Assembly: GCA_034429275.1 (NCBI GenBank)
Contig: DAOUFU010000132.1
Location: 1 to 41,769, forward strand
DNA: 41,769 nucleotides
Direction of reading: 5' to 3'
Source: DAOUFU01 sp034429275
Lineage (GTDB): Bacteria; Chloroflexota; Anaerolineae; Aggregatilineales; Aggregatilineaceae
In this document: positions 1 to 8,192 of the stretch, piece by piece
Layout of the letters: each line of letters starts with the position of its first letter
How positions within the stretch are numbered: the stretch's first letter is position 1
Notes under the pieces: model-generated
Database searches by the model: none
What the model saw: only the letters and a program-made list of their open reading frames with translations
What the model was told of the DNA's origin: nothing
Position numbers and translations under genes: made by a program

Positions 1-10
1 GGGAATCATC

Positions 11-1315
11 TTGGCGGCGTGGTGGATTCATCTGCGCCGACGGTACACCACCGATACGCGCCTGATTCTGCGCGAAATGGCCGGGCGGCGCGGGCGCGTT
101 GCCTCTACGCTGCTGGGGCTGAGCGTTGGCGTGGCGGGGCTGGCGCTGGTGTCGCTGACCACAGGCGCGGTCAGTCACCTGCTGCGGATTCAGCTTGGTG
201 AAAGTGCCGAAGGGAACCTGTTGATCGCCGATTCCACTTCGCAATACGGCGATGAGGTGCTCAATGTGCTGGCGCAATCGGATGGCGTGACGAGTTTTTC
301 GCAGGTGACCACATACATCGGCACGCTGACGCGGGTGAACGATAGGGATGTGGTGCGGCATCATATGCACAACCAGCAAGGCGAAAGCGGCGATGCCAGC
401 GGCGATGCCGGCGATTCCATTGGCGGTGGTGCGATGGAAACATCTGAGATCGGGATTCCGTTGGGGATCACCGAGCGGGAATCGCTGGTCGAGATGCCCG
501 AATACACGATGGTTGCGGGGCGGGCACTGGCTCCTGGTGATGAAGGGGCCGCGCTGATCATGGTTCGCCAATCTTTTGTTACTGAGGAATTTGGGATCAA
601 ACCAGGTGACCGGCTGACATTCCTGTTTGCGAATGTGCCCGGCACAGAGGATGACGTGGTGATGCAATTCCGCGTGGTGGGCGTGATCTCGCGCAACTCG
701 GAAAAGCTGGGACTGGAGGAATTCGGCAACCTGTCGATTCTTCCGCCGGGGGCATTACCGGAGACCGTGCGCCCTGACGGCGTTGCAACCATTGCGCAGG
801 TGGATGAAAGCGATCCTCGAAATATGGACCAGGTCATGGTCGCCCTGGCGGATGTACCGGGCGTGCTGGCGCTAGAGCTGGGCGCATTGACACAGCTAGC
901 GGAGAACCTGTTGGACCAACTGCGCGCCATCCCTAACCTGGTGGCCTGGCTGGCCCTGGTAGCCGGAACGGCTATCATCGCCAACACGGTGGCGCTGGCG
1001 ACCCAAGAGCGGCGGCGGCAGATCGGGGTGATGAAGGCCGTGGGACTCAAAGGGCGGCGGGTGTTGATCATGCTGATGATCGAAAACGGACTGATCGGCT
1101 TGATCGCGGGAGTGATCGGAGCCGGGGTGGGATTTCTGGTGACGGTAATCCTGGTACTGGCGACGCCCGGTCCGGGCGAACTCAAAGACACCATCGACGC
1201 GGCGACGATTGGCTGGCTGCTGGTTATGTCGATTGTGGTGGCCACAGGGGCTGCGCTGTTTTCGGCATGGAGCGCTGCCGCCGAAAAGCCAATGAACGTG
1301 CTGCGGTATGAATGA
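11..1315 (+). CDS. FtsX/MacB-type ABC transporter permease (probably 5'-partial)
   Basis: This is a membrane permease of the FtsX/MacB superfamily, which works with a separate ATPase to move lipids or lipoproteins or to transmit force across the membrane. A basic N-terminus leads into a membrane helix at about residues 31-53. A long extracytoplasmic domain follows, with a Gly/Asp-rich insert near 124-147. Three C-terminal helices lie at about 310-332, 357-385 and 399-420. The cytoplasmic loop after the second helix (QERRRQIGVMKAVGLKG) is the characteristic FtsX signature. The only start near the edge is TTG at 11, and the frame stays open to base 2, so the true start is probably outside the window. 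The layout also fits the C-terminal half of a ten-helix, two-repeat permease. The ATPase partner is not seen and probably lies upstream. The family is secure; the substrate is unknown. Confidence 0.85.
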   Translation: MAAWWIHLRRRYTTDTRLILREMAGRRGRVASTLLGLSVGVAGLALVSLTTGAVSHLLRIQLGESAEGNLLIADSTSQYGDEVLNVLAQSDGVTSFSQVTTYIGTLTRVNDRDVVRHHMHNQQGESGDASGDAGDSIGGGAMETSEIGIPLGITERESLVEMPEYTMVAGRALAPGDEGAALIMVRQSFVTEEFGIKPGDRLTFLFANVPGTEDDVVMQFRVVGVISRNSEKLGLEEFGNLSILPPGALPETVRPDGVATIAQVDESDPRNMDQVMVALADVPGVLALELGALTQLAENLLDQLRAIPNLVAWLALVAGTAIIANTVALATQERRRQIGVMKAVGLKGRRVLIMLMIENGLIGLIAGVIGAGVGFLVTVILVLATPGPGELKDTIDAATIGWLLVMSIVVATGAALFSAWSAAAEKPMNVLRYE

Positions 1316-1322
1316 TGGGGTG

Positions 1323-1356
1323 AAAAAACGCGGGAGGGTCGATCGGCCCTCCCGCG
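1323..1356 (-). terminator. Rho-independent terminator of the SH3b-array gene
   Basis: A perfect 10-bp GC-rich stem (1329-1338 with 1347-1356, CGCGGGAGGG/CCCTCCCGCG) has an 8-base loop. Read on the minus strand it is followed by six T residues (complement of A1323-1328). It lies 13 bases beyond the stop of the minus-strand gene and between two convergent genes. On the plus strand there is no T tract, so it serves mainly the minus-strand transcript. Confidence 0.8.
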
Positions 1357-1368
1357 CGAGTCTACCGA

Positions 1369-2919
1369 TTAGCCCACGACCGGCGCGGAAGCGGCAATAC
1401 CGCGCAGGGCGATCTGGTCGAAGTTGATCCAAACATCGCCGAGGTGGGTTTCTATGCGCGCCCAGGTGAAATTGGCATTGCGCCCGTTGATGGTGTACAG
1501 GCCAGGCGGGATCGATCCTGCCGGGAAGTCATAACTCGGCTGGCTGTAGACATTGTGCGGGATCTCGATATAGGCGACGGGTAACTCGATCTCGCCGACC
1601 GGCTCGCGAACCACCGGGACGGACACCCAATCACCCCGGAAGATCACAAACTCCGAGTTGATCCAACCGATGCCAAAGTCCTCACGCTCGACGCGCATCC
1701 AGGCTCCTGTGCGGGTTCGCCCGGTGACCGTTAGCGATTCACCACCGGGTGCGACATAGATGCGCTGATATTTTGCATCGGGGCCGCTGCGAACATTAAG
1801 CCACGCGGTGTTGACGATGGCGATGTTGACGATCGCCGGCGGGGTAGTGTCGACGACCGGCACATCGGCCAGGCTCCCCTGCAGAGTAATGCCGCTGAAA
1901 TTGATCCAGGCTTCGAAGGCGTTGCCACTGCGCGTGACCTTGAGCCAGAGACCATTGGTTGAACGAGCGGTGATGCCCAGCGCTTCGCCGAGGAACGCAT
2001 CCCAATAGGGGACGCTGTCGTAGCTGTCGGCCTGATAGGCGATTTTGCGATCAACGCCAACAATCGCCGTCGCAAAGGCTTCGCCGGTATATGCTGGGCC
2101 GGGCCAGGTGGAGTTGACCGTTTCGCGGATGTTGCTGGCCGAGCCCGCCAGGCTGACATCTGCAACCGGAATCCACCCGATGCCCCACACGTCGGCGACC
2201 TGCCACCAGGTATTATCTGCGGTGCGGCCACCAGTGGGGAGGGTGGTGCCGGGTTCGAGGACGGTGATCACGTCACCGGTGCCGGGCGCGGTCAGGACAG
2301 GGGTCTCTGTATTCACCTGCACGGTTGGACCATCGAAGCTGGGGCCAGGATCGGAAACCACCGGCACATTGCGCGCTGTGCCCCGGAAGGCGATTTCCTC
2401 CGCCTTGACAAAACCGGGTCCGAGTACGGTTTCGACCTGATACCAGGCCCCATCCGCAGTATAGCCGGTGACGAGCAAAATCATTCCAGTGGGGGCGATG
2501 CCGATGATGAACGAATCGGTATTCGGATTGCGGTAGACCGTGACCGGCAGGCGATCCACGATCACGGTGGGCTGCTCCAGCGTGCCCTCGGGGACGGCAA
2601 CTACCGGTACGTAAGCGACCTCGCCCCGGAAGGCGACCGTCTCATTGCTGATCCAGCCCTGGCCGAAGGGAGTCTCGACGCGCCACCAGGCGCTGTTGGC
2701 GGTACGGCCAGAGACGACCAACTCGGCACCGGCGGGGACCGTGCCGATCGAGGTGGTGTTGGCCCCTGGCCCGCTGCGAATATTGGCCGCACCTGTGGTG
2801 ACGACTACCGTGGTGCTCGTCTGGGCGGACACAGGCGAGAACACCGTGGTCAGTGCGAGCGAGATCACCAGCAGAGTGATGAGTGCTGAGACCCTTCTGA
2901 AACGACTTGAGCGCGTCAT
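1369..2919 (-). CDS. Secreted protein with six bacterial SH3 (SH3b) repeats
   Basis: This is a 516-residue exported protein built almost entirely of SH3b domains, which usually bind cell-wall peptides or other surface ligands. ATG at 2919 is chosen because AGGAGGG (2925-2931) sits five bases upstream; an ATG-less extension to 2949 is possible but lacks a ribosome site. A basic N-terminus and hydrophobic stretch form a signal peptide, probably cleaved after VSA near residue 32. Six units of about 70-85 residues follow. The first and fifth carry the typical N-[IV]-R-S-G-P start, and most carry a WW/W-x-[QR]-V-E and G-[WP]-[IF] core and end in VPVV or a close variant. The third and fourth are the most divergent. 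No catalytic domain or C-terminal anchor is visible. It is a paralogue in style of the gene at 38789-40159. The ligand is unknown. Confidence 0.88.
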   Translation of the reverse strand: MTRSSRFRRVSALITLLVISLALTTVFSPVSAQTSTTVVVTTGAANIRSGPGANTTSIGTVPAGAELVVSGRTANSAWWRVETPFGQGWISNETVAFRGEVAYVPVVAVPEGTLEQPTVIVDRLPVTVYRNPNTDSFIIGIAPTGMILLVTGYTADGAWYQVETVLGPGFVKAEEIAFRGTARNVPVVSDPGPSFDGPTVQVNTETPVLTAPGTGDVITVLEPGTTLPTGGRTADNTWWQVADVWGIGWIPVADVSLAGSASNIRETVNSTWPGPAYTGEAFATAIVGVDRKIAYQADSYDSVPYWDAFLGEALGITARSTNGLWLKVTRSGNAFEAWINFSGITLQGSLADVPVVDTTPPAIVNIAIVNTAWLNVRSGPDAKYQRIYVAPGGESLTVTGRTRTGAWMRVEREDFGIGWINSEFVIFRGDWVSVPVVREPVGEIELPVAYIEIPHNVYSQPSYDFPAGSIPPGLYTINGRNANFTWARIETHLGDVWINFDQIALRGIAASAPVVG

Positions 2920-3106
2920 ATTTTCCCTCCTGACCAACGCCCCGGTCATTGGGGGCCGGGAGCGGCAGCCTGATGTTCGGATGCAAAAGGCACATCATTC
3001 GAGATGATGACTCAAGTATACTCAACCTGCACGAATGCGCATCCTGGCAAATCGAGCTTGACTCGGAGGAAGGTGACGGAGTGCGTGGGATCACCGGACG
3101 CGGTGA

Positions 3107-4309
3107 TCAGCCGATGCGCGCACCGGTTTTGTCGTCGAACAGGTACAGGTAGTCTTGAGGGAAAGTCATGTGGATGGTATCGCCCAGGCTGAAATGACGG
3201 TCCAGTTCGGTGCTGACGACGCAGCGAGAACGCCCTAGCTGCACGTGAAGCAACTGTCGCTGCTGGGCGTGGAGCGGCTCAATCAGGTCGATGCGCGCTT
3301 CGAAACCGCCAGTATCGGTCAGCAGGATGTGTTCGGGGCGAATGCCGATGGCCACAGGCTGGCCGTGACGCAGGCCTGGACGCGAGATGGGCATGGACAA
3401 CCCGCCGCGTCCTTCCCAGGTGTTGTTCCAGATGGTGCCGGGAAAGATATTCATGGCAGGGCTGCCAAAAAACTGGGCGACAAAGATGTTGCGCGGCGTT
3501 TCGTAGAGCGCGCGGAAGGTGCCGATCTGCTCGATCTTGCCGGCACGCATGATGGCAATGCGGTCGGCCATCGCGGCGGCTTCCACCTGGTCGTGGGTGA
3601 CATAGACAGAGGTGATGTGGTAGTAGTTGAGCAGTTTTCGGATCTGTACGCGGGTTTCGGTGCGCAGCTTGGCATCAAGATTCGAGAGTGGCTCGTCAAA
3701 CAAGAACAGCTTGGGATCACGTGCGAGGCAACGAGCCATTGCGACACGCTGCTGTTCACCACCTGACAGGGTAGGGGGCTTGCGGCTGAGCAGGTGCTCG
3801 ATCTGTACCCCCATGACGCGAACGATGTGGTGAATGCGTTCGGGGATTTTTTCTGGATGGTTGTGGATGGTGTCGTAAAAGCCGATATTGTCGTAGGCGA
3901 TCATGTGTGGGTAGAGGGCGTAGCTCTGAAACACCATGCCGATGCCGCGTTCGGCAACGGGAATGTCGCCGATCAGCACCCCATCGTAGCGCACTTCGCC
4001 CTGATCGGGTTTGATCAACCCGGCGATAATTCTGAGCAGGGTGGTTTTGCCACACCCAGATGGCCCGATGATGCTCAGAGTCTCTCCGTCGCGCAACGTG
4101 AGCGAGAGGTCATCGATCGCCTTGCGCCGGGGCGGTTCATCGTCGGATTCAGCGCCTGAACGCTGGCTGCCTGGACGTGGGCGTAGTTCTGGGATGGGCT
4201 GGCGCTCACTGCGCGCAAACAGGCGGCTCAATCTGCCCATGGGGGTGGGAAGCGGGTCTGGATGGGCGTCGAAATCCTTTGAGATGTGCGAAAGAATGAT
4301 GGTGGGCAT
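3107..4309 (-). CDS. MalK/UgpC-type ABC transporter ATPase with N-terminal insertion
   Basis: This is an ATP-binding subunit of the carbohydrate-importer class (400 residues, near the usual 360-390). Walker A is GPSGCGKT (82-89), the Q-loop is Q128, the signature LSGGEQ (181-186), Walker B LFLFDE (201-206) and the H-loop H239. A C-terminal MalK-like TOBE/OB region follows, ending in a FPQDYLYLFD strand. Between the first strand (to about residue 12) and the second (about 63) lies an insertion of about 50 residues rich in Arg, Pro and Ser, which MalK proteins normally lack. It falls where the adenine-stacking aromatic residue usually sits. ATG at 4309 is preferred over a TTG at 4315 inside the previous gene's stop. 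It follows the GT2 gene with a two-base gap, so the two are co-transcribed. No permease or binding protein is nearby, so it may energise permeases encoded elsewhere. Confidence 0.88.
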   Translation of the reverse strand: MPTIILSHISKDFDAHPDPLPTPMGRLSRLFARSERQPIPELRPRPGSQRSGAESDDEPPRRKAIDDLSLTLRDGETLSIIGPSGCGKTTLLRIIAGLIKPDQGEVRYDGVLIGDIPVAERGIGMVFQSYALYPHMIAYDNIGFYDTIHNHPEKIPERIHHIVRVMGVQIEHLLSRKPPTLSGGEQQRVAMARCLARDPKLFLFDEPLSNLDAKLRTETRVQIRKLLNYYHITSVYVTHDQVEAAAMADRIAIMRAGKIEQIGTFRALYETPRNIFVAQFFGSPAMNIFPGTIWNNTWEGRGGLSMPISRPGLRHGQPVAIGIRPEHILLTDTGGFEARIDLIEPLHAQQRQLLHVQLGRSRCVVSTELDRHFSLGDTIHMTFPQDYLYLFDDKTGARIG

Positions 4310-4311
4310 GG

Positions 4312-5235
4312 TCAAGGCTCGTTGTCTGCAAGAAATGCGCGGATCGAATGCAGGACGATGCCGGTGAACAGGGTTTGAATGCCTATCAGATCGAGCAAAA
4401 TGCTGATCAGTGCATAGCCGACAGCCAGATTCTGGTACGTGTTGTAACGGTCAATGACGACAGCGCCTAGCAGCAGCCCGGCGAGCAAAATGAGCAGGCC
4501 AGGGACGCCAAAAAAGAACAGTGGGCGGTGCTGGCTCACCAGGGCGATGATGCCGTTAAGGACCTGTAGCCCGTGTGAAAACGGGTTTCGTTTGGCTGGT
4601 TCGGCATAGGTCATGGTGACCGGGACCTCGCACACGGTGAGGTTATGCCGCTGCACCAGGAACTGCATCTCGGACTCGATGGAGAACCCGCCTTCGGGCC
4701 GAAACTTCAGCTTGTCGAGGGCGGCGCGCGATAATGCCCGAAAACCACTCTGGGAATCGGTGAGGGGAACGCCAGAGGCGACATTGGTAGCGACAGTCAG
4801 AGCGTGCTGGCCAAGAATGCGCCAGCGTGGGATCCGGCTGCGCATCCCCAAGAAGCGCGATCCTACCACAATATCGGCCTGGCCCGACTCGACGGGGGCG
4901 ATCAGGTTGGGGATGGCGGACGGGTCGTGCTGGCCGTCGGCATCTAGCAGAACGACCAGCCCAGCATCGCTCTGGCGCGCGCGTTGAAGACCGGTGTTGA
5001 TCGCTTGCGCTTTGCCCTGATTGGACGAATGTTGCACGACCTCGGCCCCAGCATCTTCGGCGATCTGGGCGGTGGCATCGGTGGAGCCATCATCTACCAC
5101 GATGACGCGGTCAACGTAGCGACGTGTGCGCAGCACGACACTGCCGATGAAGCGTTCCTCGTTATAGGCGGCAATCACGGCGATCCGGGGTGCTGGGCGG
5201 ATCTCGGCAGGTGATTCGGGTGGTGAGTCAGTCAC
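4312..5235 (-). CDS. Family 2 glycosyltransferase with two C-terminal membrane helices
   Basis: This is a GT-A fold transferase of the polyprenyl-phosphate sugar synthase (DPM1-like) group, expected to move a sugar from a nucleotide donor to a lipid carrier at the inner membrane face. The domain begins at RIAVIAAYNEE (17-27). The nucleotide-binding DDGS is at 48-51 and the metal-binding DADGQHD at 98-104. GSRFLG and SGFRALSR follow. Two hydrophobic helices lie at about 239-261 and 271-298. GTG at 5235 is chosen (AAGAGG four bases upstream, 307 residues); an extended reading to 5463 would add 76 residues with no family resemblance. It lies directly upstream of the MalK-type ATPase. The products could decorate surface glycans or glycolipids; the exact sugar cannot be told. 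Confidence 0.87.
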   Translation of the reverse strand: MTDSPPESPAEIRPAPRIAVIAAYNEERFIGSVVLRTRRYVDRVIVVDDGSTDATAQIAEDAGAEVVQHSSNQGKAQAINTGLQRARQSDAGLVVLLDADGQHDPSAIPNLIAPVESGQADIVVGSRFLGMRSRIPRWRILGQHALTVATNVASGVPLTDSQSGFRALSRAALDKLKFRPEGGFSIESEMQFLVQRHNLTVCEVPVTMTYAEPAKRNPFSHGLQVLNGIIALVSQHRPLFFFGVPGLLILLAGLLLGAVVIDRYNTYQNLAVGYALISILLDLIGIQTLFTGIVLHSIRAFLADNEP

Positions 5236-5276
5236 AGGGCCTCTTAGTTCTTTCGGGAGACACGAGTCTACCCCGG

Positions 5277-5304
5277 ATTCTAACACGTTCTGGGCAACTC
5301 GAAA
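5277..5304 (-). promoter_or_regulatory. Weak sigma-70-like promoter for the GT2/ATPase pair
   Basis: On the minus strand TAGAAT (5277-5282) matches a -10 box in five of six positions, and TTTCGA (5299-5304) lies 16 bases upstream as a poor -35. It sits about 40 bases before the GTG start at 5235, in the 200-base divergent gap. The -35 is weak, so this is tentative. Confidence 0.28.
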
Positions 5305-5435
5305 GGGGCATGAGGCAAGCGCAGGAAAGGCGTTGATCAACTGCATGGTCAAGCGGGGAGACAAGGGTATACTAGAGACAGACGCGTCGCGGCATCCGGA
5401 CGCGGCTAGAACAGCGACTGGCGAAAGGGAGTGCA

Positions 5436-5858
5436 ATGGGCGGAGTGCGCCGCGTCGCAGCATGGCTGGTGACGCTGGTGGTGGTGATGTTTCTGGTCGG
5501 GTATGGGCTATATGCGGTGAATGGCATTCTTGACGAGCTTGAAGTGCGCGCCCGGCAAGAAGAGCGCAAACCCCGACTGGCTGAGACCGTCACCGCGGTG
5601 TATGCACGTCTCACGCGAGTGGCCGAGCCAACCGCGACGCTCACTGCCACGGAAACTCCGACAGCCACCTTGACGCCTACGGTCACACCTACGGCTACAG
5701 TCACGCCTACGGCTACGGTCACGCCCAGCGTGACCGCGAGCGCAACGGCGACGGCAACGTTCACCCCCAGTGCGACGGCGACCGCAGCACTCCCTCCGAC
5801 GATTACCCCGATCCCGACCAATACGCCGCGCTCTTCACCGACGCCCGGTTCAGGATAA
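5436..5858 (+). CDS. Small membrane-anchored Thr/Pro-rich stalk protein
   Basis: This 140-residue protein has one N-terminal membrane helix (about 8-28), a charged, probably helical neck (30-60), and then a low-complexity tail from about 65 to the end made of Thr, Pro, Ala, Val and Ser, including PTATVT hexapeptides. Such tails form extended stalks outside the cell and are common in Chloroflexota surface proteins; many Thr residues could carry O-glycans. The start ATG at 5436 has AAGGGAG five bases upstream. The gene is divergent from the glycosyltransferase and ends 13 bases before the convergent kinase gene ends. No known domain is recognised. It could be the remnant of, or an anchor for, a larger assembly. 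Confidence 0.72.
   Translation: MGGVRRVAAWLVTLVVVMFLVGYGLYAVNGILDELEVRARQEERKPRLAETVTAVYARLTRVAEPTATLTATETPTATLTPTVTPTATVTPTATVTPSVTASATATATFTPSATATAALPPTITPIPTNTPRSSPTPGSG
5676..5723 (+). repeat. 18-bp tandem repeat in the Thr/Pro stalk
   Basis: Two 18-base units (5688-5705 and 5706-5723) differ at one position and are preceded by a 12-base partial unit starting CCTACGGTCACA at 5676. They encode PTATVT twice and a shortened copy. The unit is a multiple of three, so slippage would change stalk length without breaking the frame. Confidence 0.8.
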
Positions 5859-5871
5859 ACGGCTCAGGTGA

Positions 5872-8148
5872 TCACCTCGCTGGTGCCCAATCCGGCAGGA
5901 AATTCGCCTGTTGGCCAGTGAGCGGTTCGGGCATCCCGCCTTCCACCAAAATACGCGCGATAGACGACTCCTGATCCGTTCCAGTCTGGAAGATCAAAAA
6001 GGCTCCATCAGGCGACCAATCCGGGAATACATTCCTGCCCTGGCCAAAGGTGATCTGGCGGCGGTCGGACCCATCGGTGCGAATGATGACGATATTCGCT
6101 GCCCCGGTAGTGGGGTCGATGGTATGAAACGCCAGGCGTGTACCCTCTGGGGACCAGGTGGCGAACGAGTTGATATTGTCATCACTGGTGACACGCCTGA
6201 TCGCCCCGGAGTCAATATCGAGCAGGGCAATCTCGTAGGGCGCACCCCAGAGATCGGTGTGAAAGGCGAGCTGAGTGCCGTCCGGTGACCAATCCGGGCC
6301 GAGGCTGTCGGCGGCGTCGTTGGTCAGACGCTGCAGGCCGGTGCCATCGCTATTGATGGCGAAGAGGTCGTAATCACCATCCGGGTTGCTGTGGAAGGCG
6401 ATCCGTTTGCCGTCGGGCGACCAGGCGGGGTAACGATCATCCACTTCGGGGGATTGGGTCAGGTTCTGAAGTCCGGTCCCATCAATGTTGATCACAAAAA
6501 TGTCGTAGTTGGCTTGCTCGGAGTCGGCTCCGTAGAATGCGATCTGGGTGCCATCGGGGGACCAGGCCGGACCGCGCTCGGCCCCAGGGAAATCGGTAAT
6601 TTGCTGCAAGCCGGAGCCATCGATATTCATGATGTACAGGTCCAGGCTGCCAGCCCGACGCGAATCGAAGGCAAAACGCTGGGATGATGCTGGTTGTTCC
6701 GGCCCTGCACCCTGGAGAAAGGTAGTTCCGATCGGCAAAAAGGTGGATTCGCCAGGCGATGAAGCCGAATCGTCGATGGCGTTGGCGATCAGGTAGATCA
6801 CAGCGGCACACACGGTGGCAGCAACGATCAGCGCGCCGACGATGGCCGCAATGAGCAGCCAGTTCCGACGACGGGGCCAGACACGCCTGATCTGACCAGA
6901 CGGTGCCGCCGGAAAGACGGCGCTTTGTTCACGACGATCGCGCGCGCGCCCTACGTTGATCGCGGGCATGGTGCGCGACTTGTGGGACGCGAGCCGCTGT
7001 TCGAGAGCCGGCTCGGTGGGAGGTGGGGCCGGGTGCTCGATGGTTTCACGCGTGGGGTCTTTGGCGACACGTGGGCGACGGAGAGTAACCTGGGGCGCGG
7101 AGTCTGCGGACTGGTCCGCCTCGCCAAAACTCTGAAGAATGATTTCGTCGGTGTCGATGTCGGCCCTGGGCGGCTCGACGATGGGCGGCATGAACTGCGA
7201 CCATTCCGGCGGTTTGATATCCGGCGGGGTGGCGATGCGCTCGCCGGACGGGGAGACTGCCGGATCGGCGAGTGTGATCGGCGGCGCACCGGTGGCTTCG
7301 GCCAGGGCATCGTACAAGGCGATGATTGAGGGGAAACGTCGCGCGGGGTCCTTGGCCAGGCTGCGGAGGATGACTTCATCCACGGCGGGGTTGAGATCGG
7401 GCTGAAGGCGTGAGGGTCTCTGGGGCGGCAGGTGGACATGCTCATAGGTTACCCGTTCGGTGACGGAACTGCCGTGTGCCTCGGCGCTGTCTCCTCGAAA
7501 AGGGAGGTGTCCGGTATACATGCGATAGAGGATCACGCCGAGGGCATAAATATCGGTAGCGGCGGTGACCGGCCCGCCGGTGACTTGTTCGGGGGACATA
7601 TAGTAGGGCGTGCCAACGCTCATGCCAATAGTGAGCGTGCTGGCCTGGTTCAGGATGCGTGCGAGGCCAAAATCGGTGACATACAACGTGCCATTGTCGT
7701 GAAGTAAGATGTTGGCCGGCTTGAGATCGCGATGAATGATGCCCTCGGAGTGGGCGTAATGGAGAGCGGCGGCAAGAGGAGTCAAATAGGTGAATGATGC
7801 GTATGGGCGGATGGGAGCCGGCCTGTTTTCCAAGAACGAATCGAGTGTGCTGCCGGGTACGTAATCCATCAGGATAAACGTGTAGGGGGCAGGCGAATCG
7901 ATCTCGACGATGCCGTAGTAGCGCACAATGTGGGGATGCTGCAGGCGTTCGAGTACTGCGGCCTCGCGGCGGAAGCGCTCGGAGAAAGTCGGATCGTGGG
8001 CGATGTCGCTGCGTAATACTTTGGCGGCCAGGGCTACCCTACGCTGAAGATCGGTGGCACGGTAGACATTGGCGAACGAGCCTTCGCCCAGAAGCGCCTC
8101 GAACTGGTAACGCCCGGCAAGGGTTTGGCCGATGAGAGGGTCTGTCAT
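5872..8148 (-). CDS. Transmembrane Ser/Thr protein kinase with extracellular PD40 six-blade propeller
   Basis: This is a Hanks-type (PknB-like) kinase of 758 residues. The glycine loop GEGSFANV is at 21-28, the ATP-binding lysine K43, the catalytic HRDLKPAN 139-146 (D141), DFG 159-161, and the activation region ends in GTPYYMSPEQ. A Pro/charged linker follows, with one membrane helix at about 430-455. Outside are about six TolB/PD40 blades, five of them with WSPDG or WSPEG and the last with a decayed WAPAR. The usual PASTA repeats are replaced by this propeller, which could bind a protein or polymer ligand. A GTG at 8151 directly precedes the chosen ATG. It is the last gene of a run starting at 16415, 44 bases after the YigZ gene, so it may be partly co-expressed with the DNA-processing genes. 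The signal sensed and the targets are unknown. Confidence 0.92.
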   Translation of the reverse strand: MTDPLIGQTLAGRYQFEALLGEGSFANVYRATDLQRRVALAAKVLRSDIAHDPTFSERFRREAAVLERLQHPHIVRYYGIVEIDSPAPYTFILMDYVPGSTLDSFLENRPAPIRPYASFTYLTPLAAALHYAHSEGIIHRDLKPANILLHDNGTLYVTDFGLARILNQASTLTIGMSVGTPYYMSPEQVTGGPVTAATDIYALGVILYRMYTGHLPFRGDSAEAHGSSVTERVTYEHVHLPPQRPSRLQPDLNPAVDEVILRSLAKDPARRFPSIIALYDALAEATGAPPITLADPAVSPSGERIATPPDIKPPEWSQFMPPIVEPPRADIDTDEIILQSFGEADQSADSAPQVTLRRPRVAKDPTRETIEHPAPPPTEPALEQRLASHKSRTMPAINVGRARDRREQSAVFPAAPSGQIRRVWPRRRNWLLIAAIVGALIVAATVCAAVIYLIANAIDDSASSPGESTFLPIGTTFLQGAGPEQPASSQRFAFDSRRAGSLDLYIMNIDGSGLQQITDFPGAERGPAWSPDGTQIAFYGADSEQANYDIFVINIDGTGLQNLTQSPEVDDRYPAWSPDGKRIAFHSNPDGDYDLFAINSDGTGLQRLTNDAADSLGPDWSPDGTQLAFHTDLWGAPYEIALLDIDSGAIRRVTSDDNINSFATWSPEGTRLAFHTIDPTTGAANIVIIRTDGSDRRQITFGQGRNVFPDWSPDGAFLIFQTGTDQESSIARILVEGGMPEPLTGQQANFLPDWAPAR

Positions 8149-8192
8149 CACCTGACTGTCCTGAGATTCAGCATGTCACAGCCTGATTGACA

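Noticed and set aside
361..1245. Long open frame of about 294 codons on the minus strand inside the permease gene
   Set aside because: Its translation is Ser/Thr/Pro/Arg-rich low complexity typical of antisense frames in GC-rich DNA, and the plus-strand frame encodes a clear FtsX-type permease.
3089..3108. GATCACC/GGTGATC hairpin at the end of the MalK-type ATPase gene as a terminator
   Set aside because: The 7-bp stem overlaps the stop codon and has no T tract on either strand. A similar GGTGATCACC palindrome at 5867-5876 overlaps the kinase stop codon and also lacks a T tract.
5676..5723. Short regular repeats as a possible CRISPR-like array
   Set aside because: The units are contiguous without spacers and encode a Thr/Pro-rich protein tail.
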